This document shows, piece after piece, positions 25,312 to 38,270 of a stretch of DNA of 64,000 bases (position 1 is the first letter of the stretch; the number at the start of each line of letters is the position of its first letter). A model generated the notes under the pieces. That model saw only the letters and a list, made by a program, of their open reading frames with translations, had not been told where the DNA came from and did not search any database. This DNA is from Hydractinia symbiolongicarpus (lineage: Eukaryota > Cnidaria > Hydrozoa > Anthoathecata > Hydractiniidae): positions 2,108,001 to 2,172,000 of the forward strand of contig NC_079886.1 of NCBI RefSeq assembly GCF_029227915.1. The letters run 5' to 3'. A program made the translations under genes and the position numbers.

Positions 25312-27272
25312 ATTTTTTACCACTAAAACGCATGAGACTTGTAGTTTTTAAAAATATTTTCATTTTTGATGAGACGCTGAATAAAAGAAGTTTAATCGCC
25401 GGCAAACGAAAACCAGCGATTTCCCGTAAATCCCGTACTCGGCCCGTATAGTCAAAAGTATACAAAGAAAGTACTCAAGGAGTAAACTCATTTCCCGAAC
25501 GATTTTTTAAATTATTTTTTCACCAGTAAAACGCATGAGACTTGTAGTTTTCAAAAATATTTTCATTTTTGATGAGACGCTAAATAAAAGAAGTTTAATC
25601 GCCGGCAAACGAAAACCCGCGATTTCCCGTAAATCCCGTACTCGGCCCATATAGTCAAAAGTATACAAAGAAAGTACCCAGGGAGTAAACTCATTTCCCG
25701 AACGATTTTTTAAATTATTTTTTCACCACTAAAACGCATGAGACTTGTAGTTTTAAAAATGTTCTCATTTTTGATGAGACGCTGAATAAAAGAAGTTTAT
25801 TCGCCGGCAAACGAAAACCCGCGATTTCCTGTAAATCCCGGACTTGGCCCGTATAGTCGAATGTATAAAAGAAAGTACCCAAGGAGTAAACTCATTTCCC
25901 GAACGATTTTGTAAATTATTTTTTAATCACTAAAACGGATAAGACTTGTAGTTTTCAAAAATATTTTCATGGTTGATGAGACGCTGAATAAAAGAAGTTT
26001 AATCGCCGGCAAAGGAAAACCCGCGATTTCCCGTGAATGCCGTACTCGGCCCGTATAGTCGAATGTATATAAAAAAAGTACCCAGGGAGTAAACTCATTT
26101 CCCGAACGATTTTTTACATTATTTTTTTCCACTAAAACGCATGAGACTTGTAGTTTTCAAAAATGTTTTCATTTTTGATAAGACTCTGAATAAAAGAAGT
26201 TTAATCGCCGGCAAACGAAAACCAGCGATTTCCCGTAAATCCGGTACTCGGCCCGTATAGTCGAATGTATATAAAAAAAGTACCCAGGGAGTAAACTCAT
26301 TTCCCGAACGATTTTTTACATTATTTTTTACCACTAAAACGCATGAGACTTGTAGTTTTTAAAAATATTTTCATTTTTGATGAGACGCTGAATAAAAGAA
26401 GTTTAATCGCCGGCAAACGAAAACCAGCGATTTCCCGTAAATCCCGTACTCGGCCCGTATAGTCAAAAGTATACAAAGAAAGTACTCAAGGAGTAAACTC
26501 ATTTCCCGAACGATTTTTTAAATTATTTTTTCACCAGTAAAACGCATGAGACTTGTAGTTTTCAAAAATATTTTCATTTTTGATGAGACGCTAAATAAAA
26601 GAAGTTTAATCGCCGGCAAACGAAAACCCGCGATTTCCCGTAAATCCCGTACTCGGCCCATATAGTCAAAAGTATACAAAGAAAGTACCCAGGGAGTAAA
26701 CTCATTTCCCGAACGATTTTTTAAATTATTTTTTCACCACTAAAACGCATGAGACTTGTAGTTTTAAAAATGTTCTCATTTTTGATGAGACGCTGAATAA
26801 AAGAAGTTTATTCGCCGGCAAACGAAAACCCGCGATTTCCTGTAAATCCCGGACTTGGCCCGTATAGTCGAATGTATAAAAGAAAGTACCCAAGGAGTAA
26901 ACTCATTTCCCGAACGATTTTGTAAATTATTTTTTAATCACTAAAACGGATAAGACTTGTAGTTTTCAAAAATATTTTCATGGTTGATGAGACGCTGAAT
27001 AAAAGAAGTTTAATCGCCGGCAAAGGAAAACCCGCGATTTCCCGTGAATGCCGTACTCGGCCCGTATAGTCGAATGTATATAAAAAAAGTACCCAGGGAG
27101 TAAACTCATTTCCCGAACGATTTTTTACATTATTTTTTTCCACTAAAACGCATGAGACTTGTAGTTTTCAAAAATGTTTTCATTTTTGATAAGACTCTGA
27201 ATAAAAGAAGTTTAATCGCCGGCAAACGAAAACCAGCGATTTCCCGTAAATCCGGTACTCGGCCCGTATAGT
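25236..27272 (+). repeat. 5-mer HOR, 1011 bp, two copies
   Basis: Copies are about 25236-26246 and 26247-27257. They share TTTTTTACCACTAAAAC (a 1-base-short form), AAATGTTCTCATTTTTG, CAAAGGAAAACC and AAGACTCTGAATAAAAG, each 1011 bp apart. Confidence 0.8.
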
Positions 27273-27949
27273 CAAAAGTATACAAAGAAAGTACTCAAGG
27301 AGTAAACTCATTTTCCGAACGATTTTTTAAATTATTTTTTCACCAGTAAAACGCATGAGACTTGTAGTTTTCAAAAATGTTTTCATTTTTGATGAGACGC
27401 TAAATAAAATAAGTTTAATCGCCGGCAAACGAAAACCCGCGATTTCCCGTAAATCCCGGACTCGGCCCATATAGTCAAAAGTATACAAAGAAAGTATCCA
27501 GGGTGTAAACTCATTTCCCGAACGATTTTTTAAATTATTTTTTCACCACTAAAACGCATGAGACTTGTAGTTTTCAAAAATGTTTTCATTTTTGATGAGA
27601 CGCTGAATAAAATAAGTTTAATCGCCGGCAAACAAAAACCCTCGATTTCCTGTTAATCCCGGACTTATCCTGTATAGTCGAATGTATAAAAGAAAGTACC
27701 CAAGGAGTAAACTCGTTTCCCGAACGATTTTGTAAATTATTTTTTAATCACTAAAACGCATGAGACTTGTAGTTTTCAAAAATGTTTTCATTTTTGATGA
27801 GACGCTGAATAAAAGAAGTTTAATCGCCGGCAAACGAAAACCCGCGATTTCCCGTAAATCCCGTACTCGGCCCGTATAGTCGAATGTATAAAAGAAAGTA
27901 CCCAAAGAGTAAACTCCTTTCGCGAACGATTTTGTAAATTATTTTTTAA

Positions 27950-30900
27950 TCACTAAAACGCATGAGACTTGTAGTTTTCAAAAATGTTTTCATTTTTGAT
28001 GAGACGCTGAATAAAAGAAGTTTAATCGCCGGCAAACGAAAACCCGCGATTTCCCGTAAATCCCGTACTCGGCCCGTATAGTCAAAAGTGTACAAAGAAA
28101 GTACCCAGGGAGTAAACTCATTTCCCGAACGATTTTTTAAATTATTTTTTCACCACTAAAACGCAAGAGACTTGTAGTTTTCAAAAATGTTTTCATTTTT
28201 GATGAGACGCTAAATAAAAGAAGTTTAATCGCCACCAAACGAAAACCCGCGACTTCCCGTAAATCCCGTACTCGGCCCGTATAGTCGAATGTATATAAAA
28301 AAGTACCCAGGGAGTAAACTCATTTCCCGAACGATTTTTTACATTATTTTTTCACCACTAAAACGCATGAGACTTGTAGTTTTCAAAAATGTTTTCATTT
28401 TTGATAAGACGCTGAATAAAAGAAGTTTAATTGCCGGCAAACGAAAACCCGCGATATCCCGTAAATCTGGTACTCGGCCCGTATAGTCAAAAGTATACAA
28501 AGAAAGTACTCAAGGAGTAAACTCATTTTCCGAGCGATTTTTTAAATTATTTTCTCACCAGTAAAACGCATGAGACTTGTAGTTTTCAAAAATGTTTTCA
28601 TTTTTAATGAGACGCTAAATAAAATAAGTTTAATCACCGGCAAGCGAAAACCCGCGATTTCCCGTAAATCCCGGACTCGGCCCATATAGTCAAAAGTATA
28701 CAAAGAAAGTTCCCAGGGTGTAAACTCATTTCCCGAACGATTTTTTAAATTATTTTTTCACCACTAAAACGCATGAGACTTGTAGTTTTCAAAAATGTTT
28801 TCATTTTTGATGAGACGCTGAATAAAAGAAGTTTAATCGCCGGCAAACGAAAACCCGCGATTTCCTGTAAATCCCGGACTTGTCCCGTATAGTCGAATGT
28901 ATAAAAGAAAGTACCCAGGATGTAAACTCATTTTCCGACCGATTTTGTAAATTATTTTTTAATCACTAAAACGGATGAGGCTTGTAGTTTTCAAAAATAT
29001 TTTCATTTTAGATGAGACGCTGAATAAAAGAAGTTTAATCGCCGGCAAACGAAAACCAGCGATTTCCCGTAAATCCCGTACTCGGCCCGTATAGTCAAAA
29101 GTACTTAAAAGAAGTACCCAGGGAGTAAACTGATTTCCCGAATGATTTTTTAAATTATTTTTTCACCACTAAAACGCATGAGACTTGTAGTTTTCAAAAA
29201 TGTTTTCATTTTTGATGAGACGCTAAATAAAAGAAGTTTAATCGCCGGCAAACGAAAACCCGCGATTTCCCGTAAATCCCGTACTCGGCCCATATAGTCA
29301 AAAGTATACAAAGAAAGTACCCAGGGAGTAAACTCATTTCCCGAACGATTTTTTAAATTATTTTTTCACCACTAAAACGCATGAGACTTGTAGGTTTCAA
29401 AAATGTTTTCATTTTTGATGAGACGCTGAATAAAAGAAGTTTATTCGCCGGCAAACGAAAACCCGCGATTTCCTGTAAAACCCGGACTTGGCCCGTATAG
29501 TCGAATGTATAAAAGAAAGTACCCAAGGAGTAAACTCATTTCCAGAACGATTTTGTAAATTATTTTTTAATCACTAAAACGGATAAGACTTGTAGTTTTC
29601 AAAAATATTTACATGGTTGATGAGACGCTGAATAAAAGAAGTTTAATCGCCGGCAAACGAAAACCCGCGATTTCCCGTCAATCCCGTACTCGGCCCGTAT
29701 AGTCGAATGTATATAAAGAAAGTACCCAGGGAGTAAACTCATTTCCCGAACGATTTTTTAAATTATTGTTTGACCACCAAAACGCATGAGACTTGTAGTT
29801 TTCAAAAATGTTTTCATTTTTGATAAGACGCTTAATAAAAAAAGTTTAATCGCCGGCAAACGAAAACCCGCGATTTCCCGTAAATCCGGTACTCGGCCCG
29901 TATAGTCAAAAGTATACAAAGAAAGTACTCAAGGAGTAAACTCATTTCCCGAACGATTTTTTAAATTATTTTTTCACCAGTAAAACGCATGAGACTTGTA
30001 GTTTTCAAATATGTTTTCATTTTTGATGAGACTCTAAATAAAAGAAGTTTAATCGCCGGCAAACGAAAACCCGCGTTTTCCCGTAAATCCGGGACTTATC
30101 CTGTATAGTCGAATGTATAAAAGAAAGTACCCAGGGAGTAAACTCATTTCCCGAACGATTTTTTAAATTATTGTTTGCCCACCAAAACGCATAAGACTTG
30201 TAGTTTTCAAAAATGTTTTCATTTTTGATAAGACGCTGAATAAAAAAAGTTTAATCGCCGGCAAACGAAAACCCGTGATTTCCCGTAAATCCGGTACTCG
30301 GCCCGTATAGTCAAAAGTATACAAAGAAAGTACTCAAGGAGTAAACTCATTTCCCGAACGATTTTTTAAATTATTTTTTCACCAGTAAAACGCATGAGAC
30401 TTGTAGTTTTCAAATATGTTTTCATTTTTGATGAGACTCTAAATAAAAGAAGTTTAATCGCCGGCAAACGAAAACCCGCGATTTCCCGTAAATCCCGGAC
30501 TTATCCTGTATAGTCGAATGTATAAAAGAAAGTAGACAAGGAGTAAACTCATTTCCCGAACGATTTTGTAAATTATTTTTTAATCACTAAAACGCATGAG
30601 ACTTGTAGTTTTCAAAAATGTTTTCATTTTTGATGAGACGCTGAATAAAAGAAGTTTAATCGCCGGCAAACGAAAACCCGCGATTTCCCGTAAATCCCGT
30701 ACTCGGCCCGTATAGTCAAAAGTGTACAAAGAAAGTACCCAGGGAGTAAACTCATTTCCCGAACGATTTTTTAAATTATTTTTTCACCACTAAAACGCAA
30801 GAGACTTGTAGTTTTCAAAAATGTTTTCATTTTTGATGAGACGCTAAATAAAAGAAGTTTAATCGCCACCAAACGAAAACCCGCGACTTCCCGTAAATCC

Positions 30901-31800
30901 CGTACTCGGCCCGTATAGTCGAATGTATATAAAAAAAGTACCCAGGGAGTAAACTCATTTTCCGAACGATTTTTTACATTATTTTTTCACCACTAAAACG
31001 CATGAGACTTGTAGTTTTCAAAAATGTTTTCATTTTTGATAAGACGCAGAATAAAAGAAGTTTAATTGCCGGCAAACGAAAACCCGCGATTTCCCGTAAA
31101 TCTGGTACTCGGCCCGTATAGTCAAAAGTATACAAAGAAAGTACTCAAGGAGTAAACTCATTTTCCGAACGATTTTTTAAATTATTTTCTCACCAGTAAA
31201 ACGCATGAGACTTGTGGTTTTCAAAAATGTTTTCATTTTTGATGAGACGCTAAATAAAATAAGTTTAATCGCCGGCAAGCGAAAACCCACGATTTCCCGT
31301 AAATCCCAGACTCGGCCCATATAGTCAAAAGTATACAAAGAAAGTACCCAGGGTGTAAACTCATTTCCCGAACGATTTTTTAAATTATTTTTTCACCACT
31401 AAAACGCATGAGACTTGTAGTTTTCAAAAATGTTTTCATTTTTGATGAGACGCTGAATAAAAGAAGTTTAATCGCCGGCAAACGAAAACCCGCGATTTCC
31501 TGTAAATCCCGGACTTGTCCCGTATAGTCGAATGTATAAAAGAAAGTACCCAGGGTGTAAACTCATTTCCCGACCGATTTTGTAAATTATTTTTTCATCA
31601 CTAAAACGGATAAGGCTTGTAGTTTTCAAAAATATTTTCATTTTTGATGAGACGCTGAATAAAAGAAGTTTAATCGCCGGCAAACGAAAACCAGCGATTT
31701 CCCGTAAATCCCGTACTCGGCCCGTATAGTCAAAAGTACTTAAAAGAAGTACCCAGGGAGTAAACTGATTTCCCGAATGATTTTTTAAATTATTTTTTCA
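27950..31800 (+). repeat. 13-mer-spaced copies with an internal 2-mer duplication
   Basis: TCGCCACCAAACG at 28231 and 30865 and GTACTTAAAAG at 29101 and 31736 are about 2634 bp apart, so about 27.95-29.15 kb is repeated at 30.6-31.8 kb. Between them, TTGTTTGACCACC and TTGTTTGCCCACC (29765 and 30171) mark a two-monomer duplication of about 406 bp. Confidence 0.65.
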
Positions 31801-34800
31801 CCAGTAAAACGCATGAGACTTGTAGTTTTCAAATATGTTTTCATTTTTGATGAGACTCTAAATAAAAGAAGTTTAATCGCCGGCAAACGAAAACCCGCGA
31901 TTTCCCGTAAATCCCGGACTTATCCTGTATAGTCGAATGTATAAAAGAAAGTACACAAGGAGTAAACTCATTTCCCGAACGATTTTGTAAATTATTTTTT
32001 AATCACTAAAACGCATGAGACTTGTAGTTTTCAAAAATGTTTTCATTTTTGATGAGACGCTGAATAAAAGAAGTTTAATCGCCGGCAAACGAAAACCCGC
32101 GATTTCCCGTAAATCCCGTACTCGGCCCGTATAGTCAAAAGTGTACAAAGAAAGTACCCAGGGTGTAAACTCATTTCCCGAACGATTTTTTAAATTATTT
32201 TTTCACCACTAAAACGCAAGAGACTTGTAGTTTTCAAAAATGTTTTCATTTTTGATGAGACGCTAAATAAAAGAAGTTTATTCGCCACCAAACGAAAACC
32301 CGCGACTTCCCGTAAATCCCGTACTCGGTCCGTATAGTCGAATGTATATAAAAAAAGTACCCAGGGAGTAAACTCATTTTCCGAACGATTTTTTACATTA
32401 TTTTTTCACCACTAAAACGCATGAGACTTGTAGTTTTCAAAAATGTTTTCATTTTTGATAAGACGCAGAATAAAAGAAGTTTAATTGCCGGCAAACGAAA
32501 ACCCGCGATTTCCCGTAAATCTGGTACTCGGCCCGTATAGTCAAAAGTATACAAAGAAAGTACTCAAGGAGTAAACTCATTTTCCGAACGATTTTTTAAA
32601 TTATTTTCTCACCAGTAAAACGCATGAGACTTGTGGTTTTCAAAAATGTTTTCATTTTTGATGAGACGCTAAATAAAATAAGTTTAATCGCCGGCAAGCG
32701 AAAACCCACGATTTCCCGTAAATCCCGGACTCGGCCCGTATAGTCGAATGTATATAAAAAAAGTACCCAGGGAGTAAACTCATTTTCCGAACGATTTTTT
32801 AAATTATTTTCTCACCAGTAAAACGCATGAGACTTGTGGTTTTCAAAAATGTTTTCATTTTTGATGAGACGCTAAATAAAATAAGTTTAATCGCCGGCAA
32901 GCGAAAACCCCCGATTTCCCGTAAATCCCGGACTCGGCCCATATAGTCAAAAGTATACAAAGAAAGTACCCAGGGTGTAAACTCATTTCCCGAACGATTT
33001 TTTAAATTATTTTTTCACCACTAAAACGCATGAGACTTGTAGTTTTCAAAAATGTTTTCATTTTTGATGAGACGCTGAATAAAAGAAGTTTAATCGCCGG
33101 CAAACGAAAACCCGCGATTTCCTGTAAATCCCGGACTTGTCCCGTATAGTCGAATGTATAAAAGAAAGTACCCAGGGTGTAAACTCATTTCCCGACCGAT
33201 TTTGTAAATTATTTTTTCACCACTAAAACGGATAAGGCTTGTAGTTTTCAAAAATATTTTCATTTTTGATGAGACGCTGAATAAAAGAAGTTTAATCGCC
33301 GGCAAACGAAAACCAGCGATTTCCCGTAAATCCCGTACTCGGCCCGTATAGTCAAAAGTACTTAAAAGAAGTACCCAGGGAGTAAACTGATTTCCCGAAT
33401 GATTTTTTAAATTATTTTTTCACCAGTAAAACGCATGAGACTTGTAGTTTTCAAATATGTTTTCATTTTTGATGAGACTCTAAATAAAAGAAGTTTAATC
33501 GCCGGCAAACGAAAACCCGCGATTTCCCGTAAATCCCGGACTTATCCTGTATAGTCGACTGTATAAAAGAAAGTACACAAGGAGTAAACTCATTTCCCGA
33601 ACGATTTTGTAAATTATTTTTTAATCACTAAAACGCATGAGACTTGTAGTTTTCAAAAATGTTTTCATTTTTGATGAGACGCTGAATAAAAGAAGTTTAA
33701 TCGCCGGCAAACGAAAACCCGCGATTTCCCGTAAATCCCGTACTCGGCCCGTATAGTCAAAAGTGTACAAAGAAAGTACCCAGGGTGTAAACTCATTTCC
33801 CGAACGATTTTTTAAATTATTTTTTCACCACTAAAACGCAAGAGACTTGTAGTTTTCAAAAATGTTTTCATTTTTGATGAGACGCTAAATAAAAGAAGTT
33901 TATTCGCCACCAAACGAAAACCCGCGACTTCCCGTAAATCCCGTACTCGGCCCGTATAGTCGAATGTATATAAAAAAAGTACCCAGGGAGTAAACTCATT
34001 TTCCGAACGATTTTTTACATTATTTTTTCACCACTAAAACGCATGAGACTTGTAGTTTTCAAAAATGTTTTCATTTTTGATAAGACGCAGAATAAAAGAA
34101 GTTTAATTGCCGGCAAACGAAAACCCGCGATTTCCCGTAAATCTGGTACTCGGCCCGTATAGTCAAAAGTATACAAAGAAAGTACTCAAGGAGTAAACTC
34201 ATTTTCCGAACGATTTTTTAAATTATTTTCTCACCAGTAAAACGCATGAGACTTGTGGTTTTCAAAAATGTTTTCATTTTTGATGAGACGCTAAATAAAA
34301 TAAGTTTAATCGCCGGCAAGCGAAAACCCACGATTTCCCGTAAATCCCGGACTCGGCCCATATAGTCAAAAGTATACAAAGAAAGTACCCAGGGTGTAAA
34401 CTCATTTCCCGAACGATTTTTTAAATTATTTTTTCACCACTAAAACGCATGAGACTTGTAGTTTTCAAAAATGTTTTCATTTTTGATGAGACGCTGAATA
34501 AAAGAAGTTTAATCGCCGGCAAACGAAAACCCGCGATTTCCTGTAAATCCCGGACTTGTCCCGTATAGTCGAATGTATAAAAGAAAGTACCCAGGGTGTA
34601 AACTCATTTCCCGACCGATTTTGTAAATTATTTTTTCACCACTAAAACCGATAAGGCTTGTAGTTTTCAAAAATATTTTCATTTTTGATGAGACGCTGAA
34701 TAAAAGAGGTTTAATCGCCGGCAAACGAAAACCAGCGATTTCCCGTAAATCCCGTACTCGGCCCGTATAGTCAAAAGTACTTAAAAGAAGTACCCAGGGA

Positions 34801-34829
34801 GTAAACTGATTTCCCGAATGATTTTTTAA
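30370..34829 (+). repeat. 7/8/7-mer HOR triplet
   Basis: GTACTTAAAAGAAGTAC closes each copy at 31736, 33358 and 34777, spacings of 1622 and 1419 bp. Copies are about 30370-31788, 31789-33410 and 33411-34829. The middle copy has one extra unit near 32740-32945, a repeat of the preceding CTCACCAGTAAAACG / GACTTGTGGTTTTC / GGCAAGCG unit. Confidence 0.8.
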
Positions 34830-34839
34830 ATTATTTTTT

Positions 34840-36055
34840 CACCACTAAAACGCATGAGACTTGTAGTTTTTAAAAATGTTTTCATTTTTGATGAGACGCT
34901 AAATAAAAGAAGTTTAATCGCCGGCAAACGAAAACCCGCGATTTCCCGTAAATCCCGTACTCGGCCCATATAGTCAAAAGTATACAAAGAAAGTACCCAG
35001 GGAGTAAACTCAATTCCCGAACGATTTTTTAAATTATTTTTTCACCACTAAAACGCATGAGACTTGTAGTTTTCAAAAATGTTTTCATTTTTGATGAGAC
35101 GCTGAATAAAAGAAGTTTATTCGCCGGCAAACGAAAACCCGCGATTTCCTGTAAAACCCGGACTTGGCCCGTATAGTCGAATGTATAAAAGAAAGTACCC
35201 AAGGAGTAAACTCATTTCCAGAACGATTTTGTAAATTATTTTTTAATCACTAAAACGGATAAGACTTGTAGTTTTCAAAAATATTTTCATGGTTGATGAG
35301 ACGCTGAATAAAAGAAGTTTAATCGCCGGCAAACGAAAACCCGCGATTTCCCGTCAATCCCGTACTCGGCCCGTATAGTCGAATGTATATAAAGAAAGTA
35401 CCCAGGGAGTAAACTCATTTCCCGAACGATTTTTTAAATTATTGTTTGACCACTAAAACGCATGAGACTTGTAGTTTTTAAAAATGTTTTCATTTTTGAT
35501 GAGACGCTAAATAAAAGAAGTTTAATCGCCGGCAAACGAAAACCCGCGATTTCCCGTAAATCCCGTACTCGGCCCATATAGTCAAAAGTATACAAAGAAA
35601 GTACCCAGGGAGTAAACTCAATTCCCGAACGATTTTTTAAATTATTTTTTCACCACTAAAACGCATGAGACTTGTAGTTTTCAAAAATGTTTTCATTTTT
35701 GATGAGACGCTGAATAAAAGAAGTTTATTCGCCGGCAAAAGAAAACCCGCGATTTCCTGTAAAACCCGGACTTGGCCCGTATAGTCGAATGTATAAAAGA
35801 AAGTACCCAAGGAGTAAACTCATTTCCAGAACGATTTTGTAAATTATTTTTTAATCACTAAAACGGATAAGACTTGTAGTTTTTAAAAATATTTTCATGG
35901 TTGATGAGACGCTGAATAAAAGAAGTTTAATCGCCGGCAAACGAAAACCCGCGATTTCCCGTCAATCCCGTACTCGGCCCGTATAGTCGAATGTATATAA
36001 AGAAAGTACCCAGGGAGTAAACTCATTTCCCGAACGATTTTTTAAATTATTGTTT
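34840..36055 (+). repeat. 3-mer HOR, 608 bp, two copies
   Basis: GTAAAACCCGGACTTGG, TTTCCAGAACG and TGTTTGACCAC (35443 and 36051) repeat with a 608-bp spacing. Copies are about 34840-35447 and 35448-36055. Confidence 0.75.
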
Positions 36056-38270
36056 GACCACCAAAACGCATGAGACTTGTAGTTTTCAAAAATGTTTTCA
36101 TTTTTGATAAGACGCTGAATAAAAAAAGTTTAATCGCCGGCAAACGAAAACCCGCGATTTCCCGTAAATCCGGTACTCGGCCCGTATAGTCAAAAGTATA
36201 CAAAGAAAGTACTCAAGGAGTAAACTCATTTCTCGAACGATTTTTTAAATTATTTTTTCACCAGTAAAGCGCATGAGACTTGTAGTTTTCAAATATGTTT
36301 TCATTTTTGATGAGACTCTAAATAAAAGAAGTTTAATCGCCGGCAAACGAAAACCCGCGATTTCCCGTAAATCCCGGACTCGGCCCGTATAGTCAAAAGT
36401 ATACAAAGAAAGTATCCAGGGAGTAAATTCATTTCCCGAACGATTTTTTAAATTATTTTTTCACCACTAAAACGCATGAGACTTGTAGTTTTCAAAAATG
36501 TTTTCATTTTTGATGAGACGCTGAATAAAAGAAGTTTAATCGCCGGCAAACGAAAACCCGCGATTTCCTGTAAATCCCGGACTTGGCCCGTATAGTCGAA
36601 TGTACAAAGGAAAGTACCCAAGGAGTAAACTCATTTCCAGAACGATTTTGTAAATTATTTTTTAATCACTAAAACGGATAAGACTTGTAGTTTTCAAAAA
36701 TATTTTTATGGTTGATGAGACGCTGAATAAAAGAAGTTTAATCGCCGGCAAACGAAAACCCGCGATTTCCCGTCAATCCCGTACTCGGCCCGTATAGTCG
36801 AATGTATATAAAGAAAGTACCCAGGGAGTAAACTCATTTCCCGAACGATTTTTTAAATTATTGTTTGACCACCAAAACGCATGAGACTTGTAGTTTTCAA
36901 AAATGTTTTCATTTTTGATAAGACGCTGAATAAAAAAAGTTTAATCGCCGGCAAACGAAAACCCGCGATTTCCCGTAAATCCGGTACTCGGCCCGTATAG
37001 TCAAAAGTATACAAAGAAAGTACTCAAGGAGTAAACTCATTTCTCGAACGATTTTTTAAATTATTTTTTCACCAGTAAAACGCATGAGACTTGTAGTTTT
37101 CAAATATGTTTTCATTTTTGATGAGACTCTAAATAAAAGAAGTTTAATCGCCGGCAAACGAAAACCCGCGATTTCCCGTAAATCCCGGACTCGGCCCGTA
37201 TAGTCAAAAGTATACAAAGAAAGTATCCAGGGAGTAAATTCATTTCCCGAACGATTTTTTAAATTATTTTTTCACCACTAAAACGCATGAGACTTGTAGT
37301 TTTCAAAAATGTTTTCATTTTTGATGAGACGCTGAATAAAAGAAGTTTAATCGCCGGCAAACGAAAACCCGCGATTTCCTGTAAATCCCGGACTTGGCCC
37401 GTATAGTCGAATGTACAAAGGAAAGTACCCAAGGAGTAAACTCATTTCCCGAACAATTTTGTAAATTATTTTTTAATCACTAAAACGGATAAGACTTGTA
37501 GTTTTCAAAAATATTTTCATGGTTGATGAGACGCTGAATAAAAGAAGTTTAATCGCCGGCAAACGAAAACCCGCGATTTCCCGTAAATCCCGTACTCGGC
37601 CCGTATAGTCGAATGTATATAAAGAAAGTACCCAGGGAGTAAACTCATTTTCCGAACGATTTTTTAAATTATTGTTTGACCACCAAAACGCATGAGACTT
37701 GTAGTTTTCAAAAATGTTTTCATTTTTGATAAGACGCTGAATAAAAAAAGTTTAATCGCCGGCCAACGAAAACCCGCGATTTCCCGTAAATCCGGTACTC
37801 GGCCCGTATAGTCAAAAGTATACGAAGAAAGTACTCAAGGAGTAAACTCATTTCCCGAACGATTTTTTAAATTATTTTTTCACCAGTAAAACGCATGAGA
37901 CTTGTAGTTTTCAAATATGTTTTCATTTTTGATGAGACTCTAAATAAAAGAAGTTTAATCGCCGGCAAACGAAAACCCGCGATTTCCCGTAAATCCCGGA
38001 CTCGGCCCGTATAGTCAAAAGTATACAAAGAAAGTATCCAGGGAGTAAAATTCATTTCCCAAACGATTTTTTAAATTATTTTTTCACCACTAAAACGCAT
38101 GAGACTTGTAGTTTTCAAAAATGTTTTCATTTTTGATGAGAGGCTGAATAAAAGAAGTTTAATCGCCGGCAAACGAAAACCCGCGATTTCCTGTAAATCC
38201 CGGACTTGGCCCGTATAGTCGAATGTACAAAGGTAAGTACCCAAGGAGTAAACTCATTTCCCGAACAATT
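36052..38270 (+). repeat. 4-mer HOR, 811 bp, about 2.7 copies
   Basis: TGTTTGACCACC at 36051, 36862 and 37673 gives two 811-bp steps. Each copy holds, in order, the AAAAAAAGTTTAATCG unit, the CAAATATG / GACTCTAAAT unit, a GTATCCAGGGAGTAAATTC boundary and the GTACAAAGGAAAG unit. Confidence 0.75.

Noticed and set aside
28289-28486. Plus-strand 65-codon open frame repeated in similar form at 45300, 45926 and 49375
   Set aside because: It is the same monomer read in one frame; similarity between copies reflects satellite identity at DNA level, and changes are not biased to third codon positions as far as can be seen.
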